NCBI GenBank assembly: GCA_035353175.1
Contig: DAOPZC010000003.1
Coordinates: 124,001-188,000, forward strand
Reading direction: 5' to 3'
Length of the DNA stretch: 64,000 bases
Source of the DNA: DAOPZC01 sp035353175
GTDB lineage: Bacteria > Verrucomicrobiota > Kiritimatiellia > RFP12 > UBA1067
The notes beneath the pieces are model-generated. The model worked only from the letters and a program-made list of their open reading frames with translations, was not told the DNA's origin and ran no database searches. Numbering within the stretch: position 1 is the first letter of the stretch; each line of letters opens with the position of its first letter. Made by a program: the position numbers and the translations under genes. This document shows positions 35,574 through 43,468 of this stretch, piece by piece.

Positions 35574-35972
35574 TCAGGCCGTGAACAGCGGCGCTGCGGT
35601 TTTCTGGCCTTTGCCGGTGGCCAGCACGCGTTTGATGATGTTCAGCAGCTCGTCCCCTTTGAACGGCTTGGTCAAATAAATGGCCGCGCCGTTTTCAACG
35701 GCTTGGACGGCGATTTCGACGGAATCGTAGGCCGTCAGGATGATGACCGGCGTCGTGGGCTCCAGGCTCTTCACCTCGCGCAAGAAAGACATTCCGTCCA
35801 TGCAGGGCATTCTCACGTCGGTGATGATCAGGTCGAAGAACTGGGTCTCGAACAGCTTGAGCGCCGCCAAACCGTTTGCGGCCTCGCAGATCTCGTACCC
35901 GTTCTCTTTCAGAAGGTATCGGAGCAATGTCAGGACGTTCTGTTCATCATCGACGACCAAGATTCTAGCCAT
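35574..35972 (-). CDS. Stand-alone CheY-like receiver protein
   Basis: 132 residues from ATG 35972 with GAGAGGCGG 8 nt upstream; longer forms lack a ribosome site. ILVVDDEQ gives the acidic pair, LIITDVRMP the phospho-acceptor Asp, VIILTAYD the switch Thr and YLTKPFKGDEL the conserved Lys-Pro. The protein ends soon after the receiver fold, with no output domain. Phosphorylation by an unlinked kinase is expected, and output by protein contact. The closest relatives by motif are receivers of NtrC/FleQ-type regulators. No histidine kinase gene is adjacent; the only kinase core in the window is in the 25-27 kb island, which has its own receiver. Confidence 0.88.
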   Translation of the reverse strand: MARILVVDDEQNVLTLLRYLLKENGYEICEAANGLAALKLFETQFFDLIITDVRMPCMDGMSFLREVKSLEPTTPVIILTAYDSVEIAVQAVENGAAIYLTKPFKGDELLNIIKRVLATGKGQKTAAPLFTA

Positions 35973-36434
35973 AACGTTAACCGCCTCTCGTAACGATGAT
36001 CCAACGTATCGCGTTCGGCATGCGCTGATCGGCACCGTGATCCGTTTCATTTTCTAGCATGAGGAGTGCCATATTCCGGGACGCGGGTCGTGGGAGCGGC
36101 CGCATCCGCGCGCGCGTCGCGTGTGCCGGACACGTCCGGTTATCCGCATGGAGGCCCCGTTTCGGAATTTGCGGAGGCGCAAAACCGATTTTGCGGCCGC
36201 TCAAAATTAACCGGTTGCACCCGCCCGGGCTGGCGGGACGGCAGGCGCATTTTCGCGAATTTCAGAAACGCGTTATCGAAACTGCCAGCGCCAGAGATTG
36301 GACTTTCGGGGCGGAACAAGATACGATGCGCGCGATATTCATTCGGCGGGGGTATGGGCGGTTGGGCTTGTCGCGTGACGGCCCGCTCAGAAGACGTGCG
36401 CCGCGCCCCCCTGCCCTGAAAGGAGACGTCGGCT
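35973..36434. other. 462-bp intergenic region with candidate promoter for the FAD oxidoreductase
   Basis: No credible gene. It contains a palindrome CCGGAC-AC-GTCCGG (36126-36139) and a candidate promoter TTGGAC (36298-36303), 18-base spacer, TACGAT (36322-36327) pointing toward the FAD oxidoreductase. The promoter of the minus-strand receiver gene must also lie here. Confidence 0.45.
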
Positions 36435-37754
36435 ATGCGTCGAAACGGGATGGGGACATGGATGCGCAAGGCGGGTGTGGCGTCCGCCGTTCTGTGTGGG
36501 GTTCTTTCCGCCACTGCCGACCAAAAAAGCTGCGATGTCTTGGTCGTCGGAGGGGGGGCGGCCGGCGTCGTGGCGGCGGTCCAGGCCGGCCGGCTGGGCG
36601 CAAAAACCATTCTGGTGGAGGCCGGCGCCCAGATGGGCGGGGCGACGACCGTCAGCGGCGTGAACTCACCCATTCAATTCAGCGTCCACGGCATGCAGCG
36701 GATCAAAGGGATCGGCTGGGAGTGGATCATCAAAACCGTCCAGCTGGACGACGGCGCGATGCCCGGATCGCAGGAGCACTGGCGCATCAATGCGCCGCTG
36801 TTCGCCATCATCGCGGAAGAACTGCTGCAGCAGGCGGGCGTGGAGATCCGGTACTACGAGGCACCTTCCAACGTGGCACCGGACGGGCCGTTGAACTGGA
36901 CCGTCACCACGGCCGCGATGGGCGAGACGCGGACGATCCGCTGCAAGCAGCTGATCGACTGCACGGGCAACGGCGCGGTGTGCGCCTTGGCCGGAGCGGA
37001 ACGCATGCGCGAGACGGAGATCATGCCCGGATCGATCAACTATACGATCAAGCACCACATCGACCTGGCCAAGCTCGACCGGGCGGCGGTCGAAAAGAAA
37101 TTCGCGGAGGCGGTCGCCAAGGGCGAGATGCTGGAGTCGGATGCGCGGCACGGGATCCGCTCGTCGCTCGGTTACCAGGCGGGCAACTACGTGTACGACG
37201 CGGACAACTCGACCGCCGAGGCGCGGACCGACACGAACCTGCGCGGCCGGCAGTCGGTCCTGCGCATGCTGCGCTTCATCCGTTCCCTGCCGGGAGGCGA
37301 GACCGCGCAGCTGACGTCGCTGTTTCCCGAGGTCGGAGTCCGGGAAACCTACCGGGTCAAAGGCGAATACGTGATCACCGTGGACGACTATCTGTCCGGC
37401 AAGGTTTGGGACGACTCCATCGCCTTCGCGACCTATCAGGTGGACCTGCACAAGAACCTGTGGAAGGACTTTGACCGCCGCCATCTGCCGCCGGGCATCG
37501 TCCCGACCGTGCCGTTCCGGGCCTTGATCCCGCGGGGCAAGAAGAACCTGCTCGTCGCCGGACGGTGCCTGAGCTGCGACCGGCTGGCGGGCTCGGGGTT
37601 GCGCGTACAGGCCGTCTGCATGGCGACCGGCCAGGCCGCAGGCGCTGCGGCGGCCCTGGCGTCGAAGGGCGATCTGGCCCCCGCCCAAATCGACACCGCG
37701 CAGCTCAAGGCGGTCCTGAAAGCCAACGGGGCGATCGTGCCCGAAACCCCTTAG
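36435..37754 (+). CDS. Secreted FAD-dependent oxidoreductase (FAD_oxidored family)
   Basis: 439 residues; AAGGAGA lies 9 nt before ATG 36435. A short signal-like stretch (about 10-28) precedes the FAD Rossmann motif DVLVVGGGAAGVVAAVQAG, followed by ILVEAGAQMGGATT. LIDCTGNGAVCALAGAE is the conserved second FAD-contact segment and LLVAGRCLSCD...GSGLRVQ the C-terminal one. This is the FAD_oxidored family, widespread in PVC and Bacteroidetes carbohydrate loci, where the substrate is usually unknown. Export is likely from the signal but not certain. The C_GCAxxG_C_C gene starts 41 bp downstream with its own promoter-like element. Confidence 0.85.
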   Translation: MRRNGMGTWMRKAGVASAVLCGVLSATADQKSCDVLVVGGGAAGVVAAVQAGRLGAKTILVEAGAQMGGATTVSGVNSPIQFSVHGMQRIKGIGWEWIIKTVQLDDGAMPGSQEHWRINAPLFAIIAEELLQQAGVEIRYYEAPSNVAPDGPLNWTVTTAAMGETRTIRCKQLIDCTGNGAVCALAGAERMRETEIMPGSINYTIKHHIDLAKLDRAAVEKKFAEAVAKGEMLESDARHGIRSSLGYQAGNYVYDADNSTAEARTDTNLRGRQSVLRMLRFIRSLPGGETAQLTSLFPEVGVRETYRVKGEYVITVDDYLSGKVWDDSIAFATYQVDLHKNLWKDFDRRHLPPGIVPTVPFRALIPRGKKNLLVAGRCLSCDRLAGSGLRVQAVCMATGQAAGAAAALASKGDLAPAQIDTAQLKAVLKANGAIVPETP

Positions 37755-37758
37755 CCGC

Positions 37759-37787
37759 TTGCTTTGCGCGTCCGGTCGCTTTACACT
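37759..37787 (+). promoter_or_regulatory. Promoter immediately before the C_GCAxxG_C_C gene
   Basis: TTGCTT (37759-37764), 17-base spacer, TACACT (37782-37787); ATG follows after 8 nt with no Shine-Dalgarno, the same geometry as at the XylR-like regulator. Confidence 0.55.
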
Positions 37788-37795
37788 TTAATATT

Positions 37796-38233
37796 ATGAA
37801 ACATTCCGATCTCGCCGCCGACGTTTTTTCACAAGGCGTCTGCTGTTCTCAAGCCGTGTTTTCCGCCTTCGCCCCCGACTACGGACTCAACCGGGATATC
37901 GCCTTGAAGGTCTCCGCCGGTTTCGGCGCCGGGATGGGACGGATGGCGCACACGTGTGGCGCCGTGACAGGCGCCTTCATGGTGCTCGGACTCAAGTACG
38001 GGGCCGCCTCGGGAGACCGCGAGGCGAAGGAGAAAACTTACCGGCTCGTCAGGGAGTTCGCCGAGCTTTTCAAGGCGAAGAACGGCGCTCTAGGCTGCAA
38101 AGAGCTGTTGGGCTGCGACATCAGCACCCCCGGCGGCTTCGAGGCGATGAAGAGCCAAGGCCTGCACGCGAAGGTCTGCTCAAAGGCGGTGCACGACGCG
38201 TGCGAGATCCTGGACGCGATGCTGCAAGGCTGA
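37796..38233 (+). CDS. C_GCAxxG_C_C family putative redox protein
   Basis: 145 residues from ATG 37796. The family-defining cysteines are visible: QGVCCSQAV near residue 17, CGAVTGAFMVLG (the GCAxxG-like box, here TCGAVTG), and GCKELLGCD later, plus a C-terminal Cys in KVCSKAVHDACEIL. The family is thought to bind a metal or iron-sulfur cluster and is found mostly in anaerobes; one group is fused to or beside oxidoreductases and redox regulators. It lies 41 bp after a FAD oxidoreductase but has a promoter-like element of its own. The N-terminal helix pattern matches the family's usual length of about 140-150. Exact function is unknown. Confidence 0.85.
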   Translation: MKHSDLAADVFSQGVCCSQAVFSAFAPDYGLNRDIALKVSAGFGAGMGRMAHTCGAVTGAFMVLGLKYGAASGDREAKEKTYRLVREFAELFKAKNGALGCKELLGCDISTPGGFEAMKSQGLHAKVCSKAVHDACEILDAMLQG

Positions 38234-38289
38234 GTTTTCGAGCGGCGCGCGTCTGCGTCAAGCGATTCGCGGCGCGTGCAGGGACCGCG

Positions 38290-39327
38290 TTACCCGAGCG
38301 TATCCACGGTGTCTAAAACATCGTTCATCCGTGTAATAAAATAAGGCAGCAACGCTTCTCCCGTGTACGACTCGAATACCAGCGCCGACAGGCCAAGTCC
38401 GCAAACCGCAAGGTTGTCATTCACGGAGGTTTTCAAGATGCGGCGCAAGGACGAGGCTTGTGCCAACGGAGACTGTTCGTCACGCTCCGGACACTCAAGG
38501 AACAGCCAAATCTCTTCCAATGCGCTGAAGAGGGCCGGCCATGCGATCCAACGGGGACGCACCTCTCCCAGGAGCAGGGTCCGCCACGCATCTGATGTCA
38601 GCGAGTACTGGCGCTGTCGGCCTTCCACGCGGGAAACGAGAAATCCGGACTCTTCCATTTCCGCAAGAGCCTTGATGACGGTGGCCGGATAATATCCGCA
38701 GGAACGTGCCACGGCTCGGGGCGAGCCGTACCCGTTGAGCAATAGATAGGTCAGAATCTCACACCGTGAGTTGACACCGATCAAGGCCCGCAACTTCAGG
38801 AGCAGGGTGGCGCAGTCACGCGTGCCGAAGGGCAGTGCAACACCCCGTTTCTCATACAACTCCCGAACAAAACCGTGCGAGAGAAAAACGGGGTCTGGAG
38901 CATGAAGGACGGGCAGTGGTTTTCCGTCAGGCATGAAAAAAAGGGACTCATCTGCCGGGTGTATCTTTGTGCCTGACGACTGTGTGCTGCGTGCCCACTT
39001 GACGGCGAGAGCAGAGGTGCTTGCCGAGGCGGCAATGGCGGCAAAAACCGACCCGCCTTTGAACGTTTTGTCCGACAGCAAGCGGCGGACTCGCTGGACA
39101 TTCAGATAGTGGCCATTGATATTGAGCCAGTCGAGAATGGCATCGAAGAGGCGGGCGTCGTGACGTGCCAGTGTGCAAGATAAGAGCAAGAGCGCCTCCG
39201 GATCGACGGGCGTCAGATGCCACGGAGAGGCCTGACCGGTGATGCCCAGAGCCGTCCACTGTCGCCAGAGCAGGTCGAGCAGGCGATCCCGGAAGAGGGA
39301 TTTAAAGTCTTTCAGCGACGGTGTCAT
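38290..39327 (-). CDS. Winged-helix protein, probable regulator/antitoxin of the nucleotidyltransferase pair
   Basis: 345 residues. It overlaps the upstream nucleotidyltransferase gene by 26 bp and has no ribosome site of its own, so translation is likely coupled. Residues about 185-245 form an ArsR/MarR-like winged helix (RCEILTYLLLNGYGSPRAVARS, ATVIKALAEMEESGFL, then VEGRQRQYSLT as the wing). The rest is helical, with a conserved-looking segment HGFVRELYEKRGVALPFGTRDCATLLLKLRALIGVN just before the wing. By position and fold it resembles AbiEi-type or similar DNA-binding partners of nucleotidyltransferase toxins, although sequence similarity to AbiEi is not evident. A transcriptional repressor of its own operon is the likeliest role. 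Confidence 0.7.
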   Translation of the reverse strand: MTPSLKDFKSLFRDRLLDLLWRQWTALGITGQASPWHLTPVDPEALLLLSCTLARHDARLFDAILDWLNINGHYLNVQRVRRLLSDKTFKGGSVFAAIAASASTSALAVKWARSTQSSGTKIHPADESLFFMPDGKPLPVLHAPDPVFLSHGFVRELYEKRGVALPFGTRDCATLLLKLRALIGVNSRCEILTYLLLNGYGSPRAVARSCGYYPATVIKALAEMEESGFLVSRVEGRQRQYSLTSDAWRTLLLGEVRPRWIAWPALFSALEEIWLFLECPERDEQSPLAQASSLRRILKTSVNDNLAVCGLGLSALVFESYTGEALLPYFITRMNDVLDTVDTLG

Positions 39328-39922
39328 AGCCGATACTCCGTAACAGGCGTTTCAGGACAACAACAAAACCCTCCGACACGTCATGGGTCATGGCCCAGCG
39401 CGCCGCCGACTCGATTTCGTCAGGGGTAGGCTTCAAGGCGATCAAGTCAGTGATGTGATAACCGCCACGGTCCACGGAGGCATAAAGCTTAAAGTGAATC
39501 TGGTCGATGCGATGAATGAAGTGGACCGTGAGCAACGGCCCGTAGGTGTGGCGGGTCAACCTCTCGGCAAAGCCTGCGGGAAGACCCATTTGGAACAAGC
39601 CGCCTTCGCCATGGCTGGGATGGTTGTTAAGCCAATCCGACGGAAGGTTCAGATCCTCGGCGACCTCTTGGACGGACAGCAAGAGTGACGGTGGGAGCGG
39701 TTCGGGCGAACAGAGGGAACCCTGCCGCATGAGAGCCACGACATCCACGTCTTGTGTTGTTCGCTTGATCAGCCCGGTCAGAATCAGTGCCGAACCACCG
39801 CACACGACCAACTCAATGACTTCCGCACGGTTTTCTTCGAGGCGGATGGCCAACGACCGAAGGGCCAAATCCAGATGCGCGCCGTTGAGAGCGGAAGCAT
39901 ATGATCTATTTATAGCAGTCAT
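39302..39922 (-). CDS. DUF6036-type nucleotidyltransferase (AbiEii/MNT-like)
   Basis: 206 residues, first gene of a two-gene operon. VVCGGSALILTGLIKRTTQDVDVV (residues 39-62) is the nucleotidyltransferase active site: GGS at 42-44 and the metal-binding Asp58-x-Asp60. HRIDQIHFKLYASVDRGGYHITDLIALKP is the later conserved block of DUF6036 proteins, related to AbiEii and other minimal nucleotidyltransferase toxins. Such enzymes add nucleotides to tRNA or protein targets. The start codon is only 11 nt from the -10 box and within a near-perfect palindrome, suggesting autoregulation by the winged-helix partner downstream. It is an immediate neighbour of ssrA, a common integration site. Confidence 0.75.
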   Translation of the reverse strand: MTAINRSYASALNGAHLDLALRSLAIRLEENRAEVIELVVCGGSALILTGLIKRTTQDVDVVALMRQGSLCSPEPLPPSLLLSVQEVAEDLNLPSDWLNNHPSHGEGGLFQMGLPAGFAERLTRHTYGPLLTVHFIHRIDQIHFKLYASVDRGGYHITDLIALKPTPDEIESAARWAMTHDVSEGFVVVLKRLLRSIGYDTVAERL

Positions 39923-39933
39923 AATGACTACTA
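39913..39933. promoter_or_regulatory. Operator-like palindrome over the start of the nucleotidyltransferase gene
   Basis: Arms TAGCAGTCAT (39913-39922) and ATGACTACTA (39924-39933) pair with one mismatch around a single A. It covers the start codon (39920-39922) and abuts the -10 box. Confidence 0.55.
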
Positions 39934-39962
39934 CAAATAAACTATTGAACGGCGGATGTCAA
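39934..39962 (-). promoter_or_regulatory. Promoter of the nucleotidyltransferase/winged-helix operon
   Basis: On the minus strand TTGACA (39962-39957), 17-base spacer, TATTTG (39939-39934). Transcription would start about 5 nt before the ATG, with no room for a Shine-Dalgarno. Confidence 0.6.
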
Positions 39963-40017
39963 TACCGTCCTGCCCGGACTTAATCGCTATGGGTTGGTCA
40001 ACGTGGTGTCCTAAGGC

Positions 40018-40055
40018 AAAAAAAATGGCGTCGCCGACTTCAAATCGGTGACGCC
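40018..40055 (-). terminator. Intrinsic terminator of ssrA
   Basis: On the minus strand, GGCGTCACCGA-TTTGAAG-TCGGCGACGCC (40055-40027, one A-C mismatch) is followed by ATTTTTTTT (40026-40018). It lies 66 nt beyond the tmRNA 3' end. Confidence 0.85.
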
Positions 40056-40120
40056 CTCATGAGGAAAAAACGAGAAATTCTCAATTCTTCCGTCGTACCC
40101 GTTGAATATCAACGGTTAAA

Positions 40121-40476
40121 TGGTGGAGGCGGGGAGAATTGAACTCCCGTCCGAAGCAGCTTCCATCCAGCTTCTACGCGCGTGTTCTGTCTATAAGTCT
40201 CGTCAACGGGAATGCCGGCAGACAGGCTCACCCGGAGACCAGCGACCACGATTCGTCAAGCACGGGCGCCCGGCCACGCGGCCCCCGGCAGGATCTGCTA
40301 GTCGTCGCTTCCCCGCTCAGCAGACATCGGCGGTTCCGCGTCGTGCCTAATTAATTAGGCTGCGAGTGCGAAGTTATCGTTCGCAGTTAGGTTTTTTCCT
40401 GTTTTTTTACGAGGCCAACAGGAGTCCTCGGCGCGCAACCAGATTTTCACATGCCCCGTCGAAACCAGTCGCCCCC
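40121..40476 (-). ncRNA. ssrA: Transfer-messenger RNA
   Basis: 356 nt on the minus strand. The 5' end at 40476 reads GGGGGCGACTGGTTTCGACG, the conserved tmRNA start, and the 3' end at 40121 is the tRNA-like TTCAATTCTCCCCGCCTCCA with CCA encoded. The tag reading frame gives ANDNFALAA and a TAA stop (codons from 40384 down to 40355); the stop lies inside a perfect 16-bp palindrome GCCTAATTAATTAGGC (40345-40360), helix 5 of the RNA. It rescues stalled ribosomes with SmpB and tags the product for ClpXP. A strong terminator follows (40018-40055). It is a one-piece, not permuted, tmRNA. Confidence 0.97.
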
Positions 40477-40563
40477 TTAAAAGAGGAAGATTATTGTCGC
40501 ATAAAACACCGGAATGTACACGGGAAATCTTCCCGCCTGACACGCGGCTTTTCGCCGGTCCGG

Positions 40564-43452
40564 TCAGGGGGCCTCCAGCAACCGCGCGTCGCGATACTCG
40601 TCGTCGGTTGACGGATAACAGGCATCGAGGAGACACACGCGCTTTGACTGTTTCAGCACGGCGAAAAACGGCACAAGCTCCGCCGGTTTTCCGTATTGGC
40701 ACAGCAGCGCGTGAAGGCTCCACAGCTGGCCGTTCGGATCACGCTCACAGCCGGCCAGAAGAACCAGGTCGCACGGAACATCCGACAGCTGTTTCGCAAG
40801 CGCGGCGGGATCGCCGCCTTGCGCCAGAAGCGCGGCCAGCGCGGGCGCGGCGCGGAAATTCGGCGCGTTCACCGTCTTGACCCACTGCGCGAGCGCGTCG
40901 AGCGTCGGCGTCTCTTTCTTCGGCGTCTGCCGCAGATGCACCGTGATGCCGCTCGCCGCCGCCTGACGGGCAAGGGCGCGGCACGTCTCCGCCAGCGACG
41001 CGTTGAACTGGTCGCGCGTGAAGTTGTTTTCCGGCAGGCGGTGCAGGCTGATCAGCAGATCTTTCGCGCCGAGCGCCTGCATCTTGTTCAGGACGCCGCC
41101 GAACGCCGCCATCGAGCGCGCATATTCGTTGGTGTCGTTGCACACCAGGCGCAGATCGGGAAAGAGGTTGCAGCCGGACGACGCGTCCACCACGATCCGC
41201 ACGCCTTGGCGCTTCAGCCAACCGGCTTCGGCGGCGAGCGCGGCGGTGTCGCGCTCCGCCACGTAGCGCCAGTCCACCAGCACCGCATCGAAGTGGCGGA
41301 AGAAGGTGGGACGCAGCAGAATCTCCCGCTGAATCGAAGCGGCGTTGCGCAACGCCAGCCCGCGCCCGACCGGATTCGGCGTCGGACGGGCGGCGGGAAT
41401 CGTCTCAACCGCTTTGTCGCCGCGGGACTCGTCGGCATAGATCCTGAAAAGGCGGACCGCGCCGCCGGCGATGCGGTCAGACGCCTCGTCGCCGGGCGCG
41501 TTGGTGAGGCCTTCAGGCAGAAAGCCGACCGCGCTCTTCTCCGCCGTGTCGGTCGTCAGCTCGACCACGTTGGTGATGACTCCCGCGCGCGCCGTCAGCG
41601 CAAACGGCTTCGCATCCCACGTGTTGTTGCAGAGCGCGACCGTATACTCGCCCGCCGCGCGGCGGCAGGTCGTCAGGCTCAGCCCCTCGCCGACCGACTC
41701 GCCGTCCGTCGCGAAGAGCATCTGATCCGCGAAGACCGCCGCGAGCGTGCCGCGGACGTGCGCGAGCAGCGGATAGGGCTTGTCGAGCGGCTTGTCGACG
41801 CCGCCCTTGGCGGGCAGCTTGCACTGCGGCGCATCGGCGACGCCGTAAGGCGAGGCGAAGACCGTGACCTGCCCTTTCTCCCACGGGCCGCGCGCCGCGG
41901 CGGGCGTCCGCCAGCCGAGGCGGCAGACGGTCTCCGCCTGGCCCGTGAGCTCAAGCTGATGCAAGGCGACCGCGCCCTGCTCCGTCTGGCGCGTCACCGT
42001 TTCCGGCAGCACGCGAATGCCCGCGAGCCCCTGCGGGAAAAGGCCGGCGGCGTTGGCGGCGGTCAGAACCAGATGCCCGCCCTGGCGCACATACTCCGCC
42101 AGCGTATCGGAAAGTTCGGCGGAGGGCGCCAGCCGTCCCGCCACCACCAGCACGGGATACTGACGCAACAGCCAGCCGGGCGCATCGCTCAGCAGGCAGT
42201 CCGCGATGTCGCCGAAGGGCGTGGACGTCATGAAGCCGCGTTCATCATGGAAATACGAGGCGTCCTGATAGCCGGGGTAGAGCAGGTCGAGCACGCCGTC
42301 GGTCAGGTAGTCGCCCGCGTCGTAAGGCAGCGCGCCCCAGACCTTGTAGATCTCGCCGGAATACAGGTGGCGCGGAAAACTCCAGCCCGAATAGAAGTCG
42401 AGCATCACGGCCACCGGCGTGTGCATGACGCCCGGCGCGCCGTGGGCCTCCGACCAGCGGACGGCGTTCTGCTGGATTTGTCCGATGGGGCTGAGCTGGC
42501 CGTCGCCGCCGAAATAGCCGGATTCGAAGCCGACCGCCACGGAGTTGTAGAGCACCTGCGTATACATGAGGCGCTTCATCAGCGAGAGGCTCGTGCCCTT
42601 GGCGGAGCCGCACTGCGGATCGGAACTTTTGGCGTAGCCTTTGTAGCCCCAGCGGTTGAAGACGGAAACGTTGCCGAACCAGGGCACGCCGTACTGCTTG
42701 CCCGCGCCGCGGATGAAGGCATAATAGATCTGCGAATTGGGCAGCGCCTGCGCCGTTTCCGCGCCGATCAGGGTGTAGACGCCCTCGCGCATGAAATAGT
42801 GGCCGAAGTTGAGCGAGACCAGCGTGGCCATTTTGTTGCCGAGCAGGTCGCCCATGCGTTCGAAGTGGCGCTGGAAGTTCAGATACTGTTCGGCGCGTCC
42901 CGCGCCGTAGGGCACCATCTGTCCGGCGTAGCCGCCGACGTAGCGGCCGTCCTGCTCGCCGTTGTCCATGCCGAGCCAGCGGTCGCCGAGTTCGCGCTCG
43001 AACATCGGCAGGACGCCCTCCGGCACATCGAACTGGCGCCAGGGGCCTCCGGGGCCAGACCCCGGCACGAAGCCCCAGAGATCGAACAGGTACAGGTCCC
43101 GGCGCTTGAGCTCCTGCGCCATCGCCGTGGCGTTGGTGGCGTAGATCATGTTGTAGTGCGCCCACACAATGTCGCCCAAGCGCTCCTGCTGCGTGTAGCG
43201 GTCGAGGTCCGCCTTGAAGTTCGCTCCCAGGCTGCGGAGCGCCATGAACTGCATGCGGTTCTTGAACGTCGCCTGGTCCGGCGGCTTCACGGCCCGGCGC
43301 GCGTCGTCGGGATGTTCACGCGGATTCATCGGGTGCGGGTAGACTTTGACCGGCCCCGCGCCAGAAACGATTCCGGCCATCAGAAACCAGCCGCAAAAAA
43401 CGAGCCCCTTCCGCACGGCCCGTGAAGGCCGGCGGCAACCCCCGTTCAGCAT
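40564..43452 (-). CDS. Large secreted protein, glycoside-hydrolase-like with GATase-like domain
   Basis: 962 residues; GGGGGAG lies just before ATG 43452 and a signal sequence (about 15-33) follows. The N-terminal half (about 55-430) has the alternation and aromatic/acidic pattern of a TIM-barrel glycosidase (WAHYNMIYATN, WLGMDNGEQDGRY, YSGWSFPRHLYSGE), but I cannot name a family or catalytic pair. A middle region (about 440-510; YPVLVVAGRLAPSAELSDTL, GGHLVLTAANAAG) matches the GATase-like trimerisation domain of beta-galactosidases. The C-terminal part is alpha/beta with TIM-like strands (DAVLVDWRYVAE). It begins 16 bp after the large LamG gene, in the same direction, so the two probably form an operon for glycan binding and cleavage. 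Confidence 0.6.
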   Translation of the reverse strand: MLNGGCRRPSRAVRKGLVFCGWFLMAGIVSGAGPVKVYPHPMNPREHPDDARRAVKPPDQATFKNRMQFMALRSLGANFKADLDRYTQQERLGDIVWAHYNMIYATNATAMAQELKRRDLYLFDLWGFVPGSGPGGPWRQFDVPEGVLPMFERELGDRWLGMDNGEQDGRYVGGYAGQMVPYGAGRAEQYLNFQRHFERMGDLLGNKMATLVSLNFGHYFMREGVYTLIGAETAQALPNSQIYYAFIRGAGKQYGVPWFGNVSVFNRWGYKGYAKSSDPQCGSAKGTSLSLMKRLMYTQVLYNSVAVGFESGYFGGDGQLSPIGQIQQNAVRWSEAHGAPGVMHTPVAVMLDFYSGWSFPRHLYSGEIYKVWGALPYDAGDYLTDGVLDLLYPGYQDASYFHDERGFMTSTPFGDIADCLLSDAPGWLLRQYPVLVVAGRLAPSAELSDTLAEYVRQGGHLVLTAANAAGLFPQGLAGIRVLPETVTRQTEQGAVALHQLELTGQAETVCRLGWRTPAAARGPWEKGQVTVFASPYGVADAPQCKLPAKGGVDKPLDKPYPLLAHVRGTLAAVFADQMLFATDGESVGEGLSLTTCRRAAGEYTVALCNNTWDAKPFALTARAGVITNVVELTTDTAEKSAVGFLPEGLTNAPGDEASDRIAGGAVRLFRIYADESRGDKAVETIPAARPTPNPVGRGLALRNAASIQREILLRPTFFRHFDAVLVDWRYVAERDTAALAAEAGWLKRQGVRIVVDASSGCNLFPDLRLVCNDTNEYARSMAAFGGVLNKMQALGAKDLLISLHRLPENNFTRDQFNASLAETCRALARQAAASGITVHLRQTPKKETPTLDALAQWVKTVNAPNFRAAPALAALLAQGGDPAALAKQLSDVPCDLVLLAGCERDPNGQLWSLHALLCQYGKPAELVPFFAVLKQSKRVCLLDACYPSTDDEYRDARLLEAP

Positions 43453-43468
43453 GTTCTCCCCCTAACCG

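Noticed and set aside
36066..36419. 117-codon open frame in the gap before the FAD oxidoreductase
   Set aside because: Arg/Ala-rich random composition, no Shine-Dalgarno, overlaps the likely promoter.
40121..40157. Second copy of the tmRNA 3' end as an integration scar near the toxin-antitoxin-like pair
   Set aside because: No duplicate of the GGTGGAGGCGGGGAG segment was seen on either side within the window.
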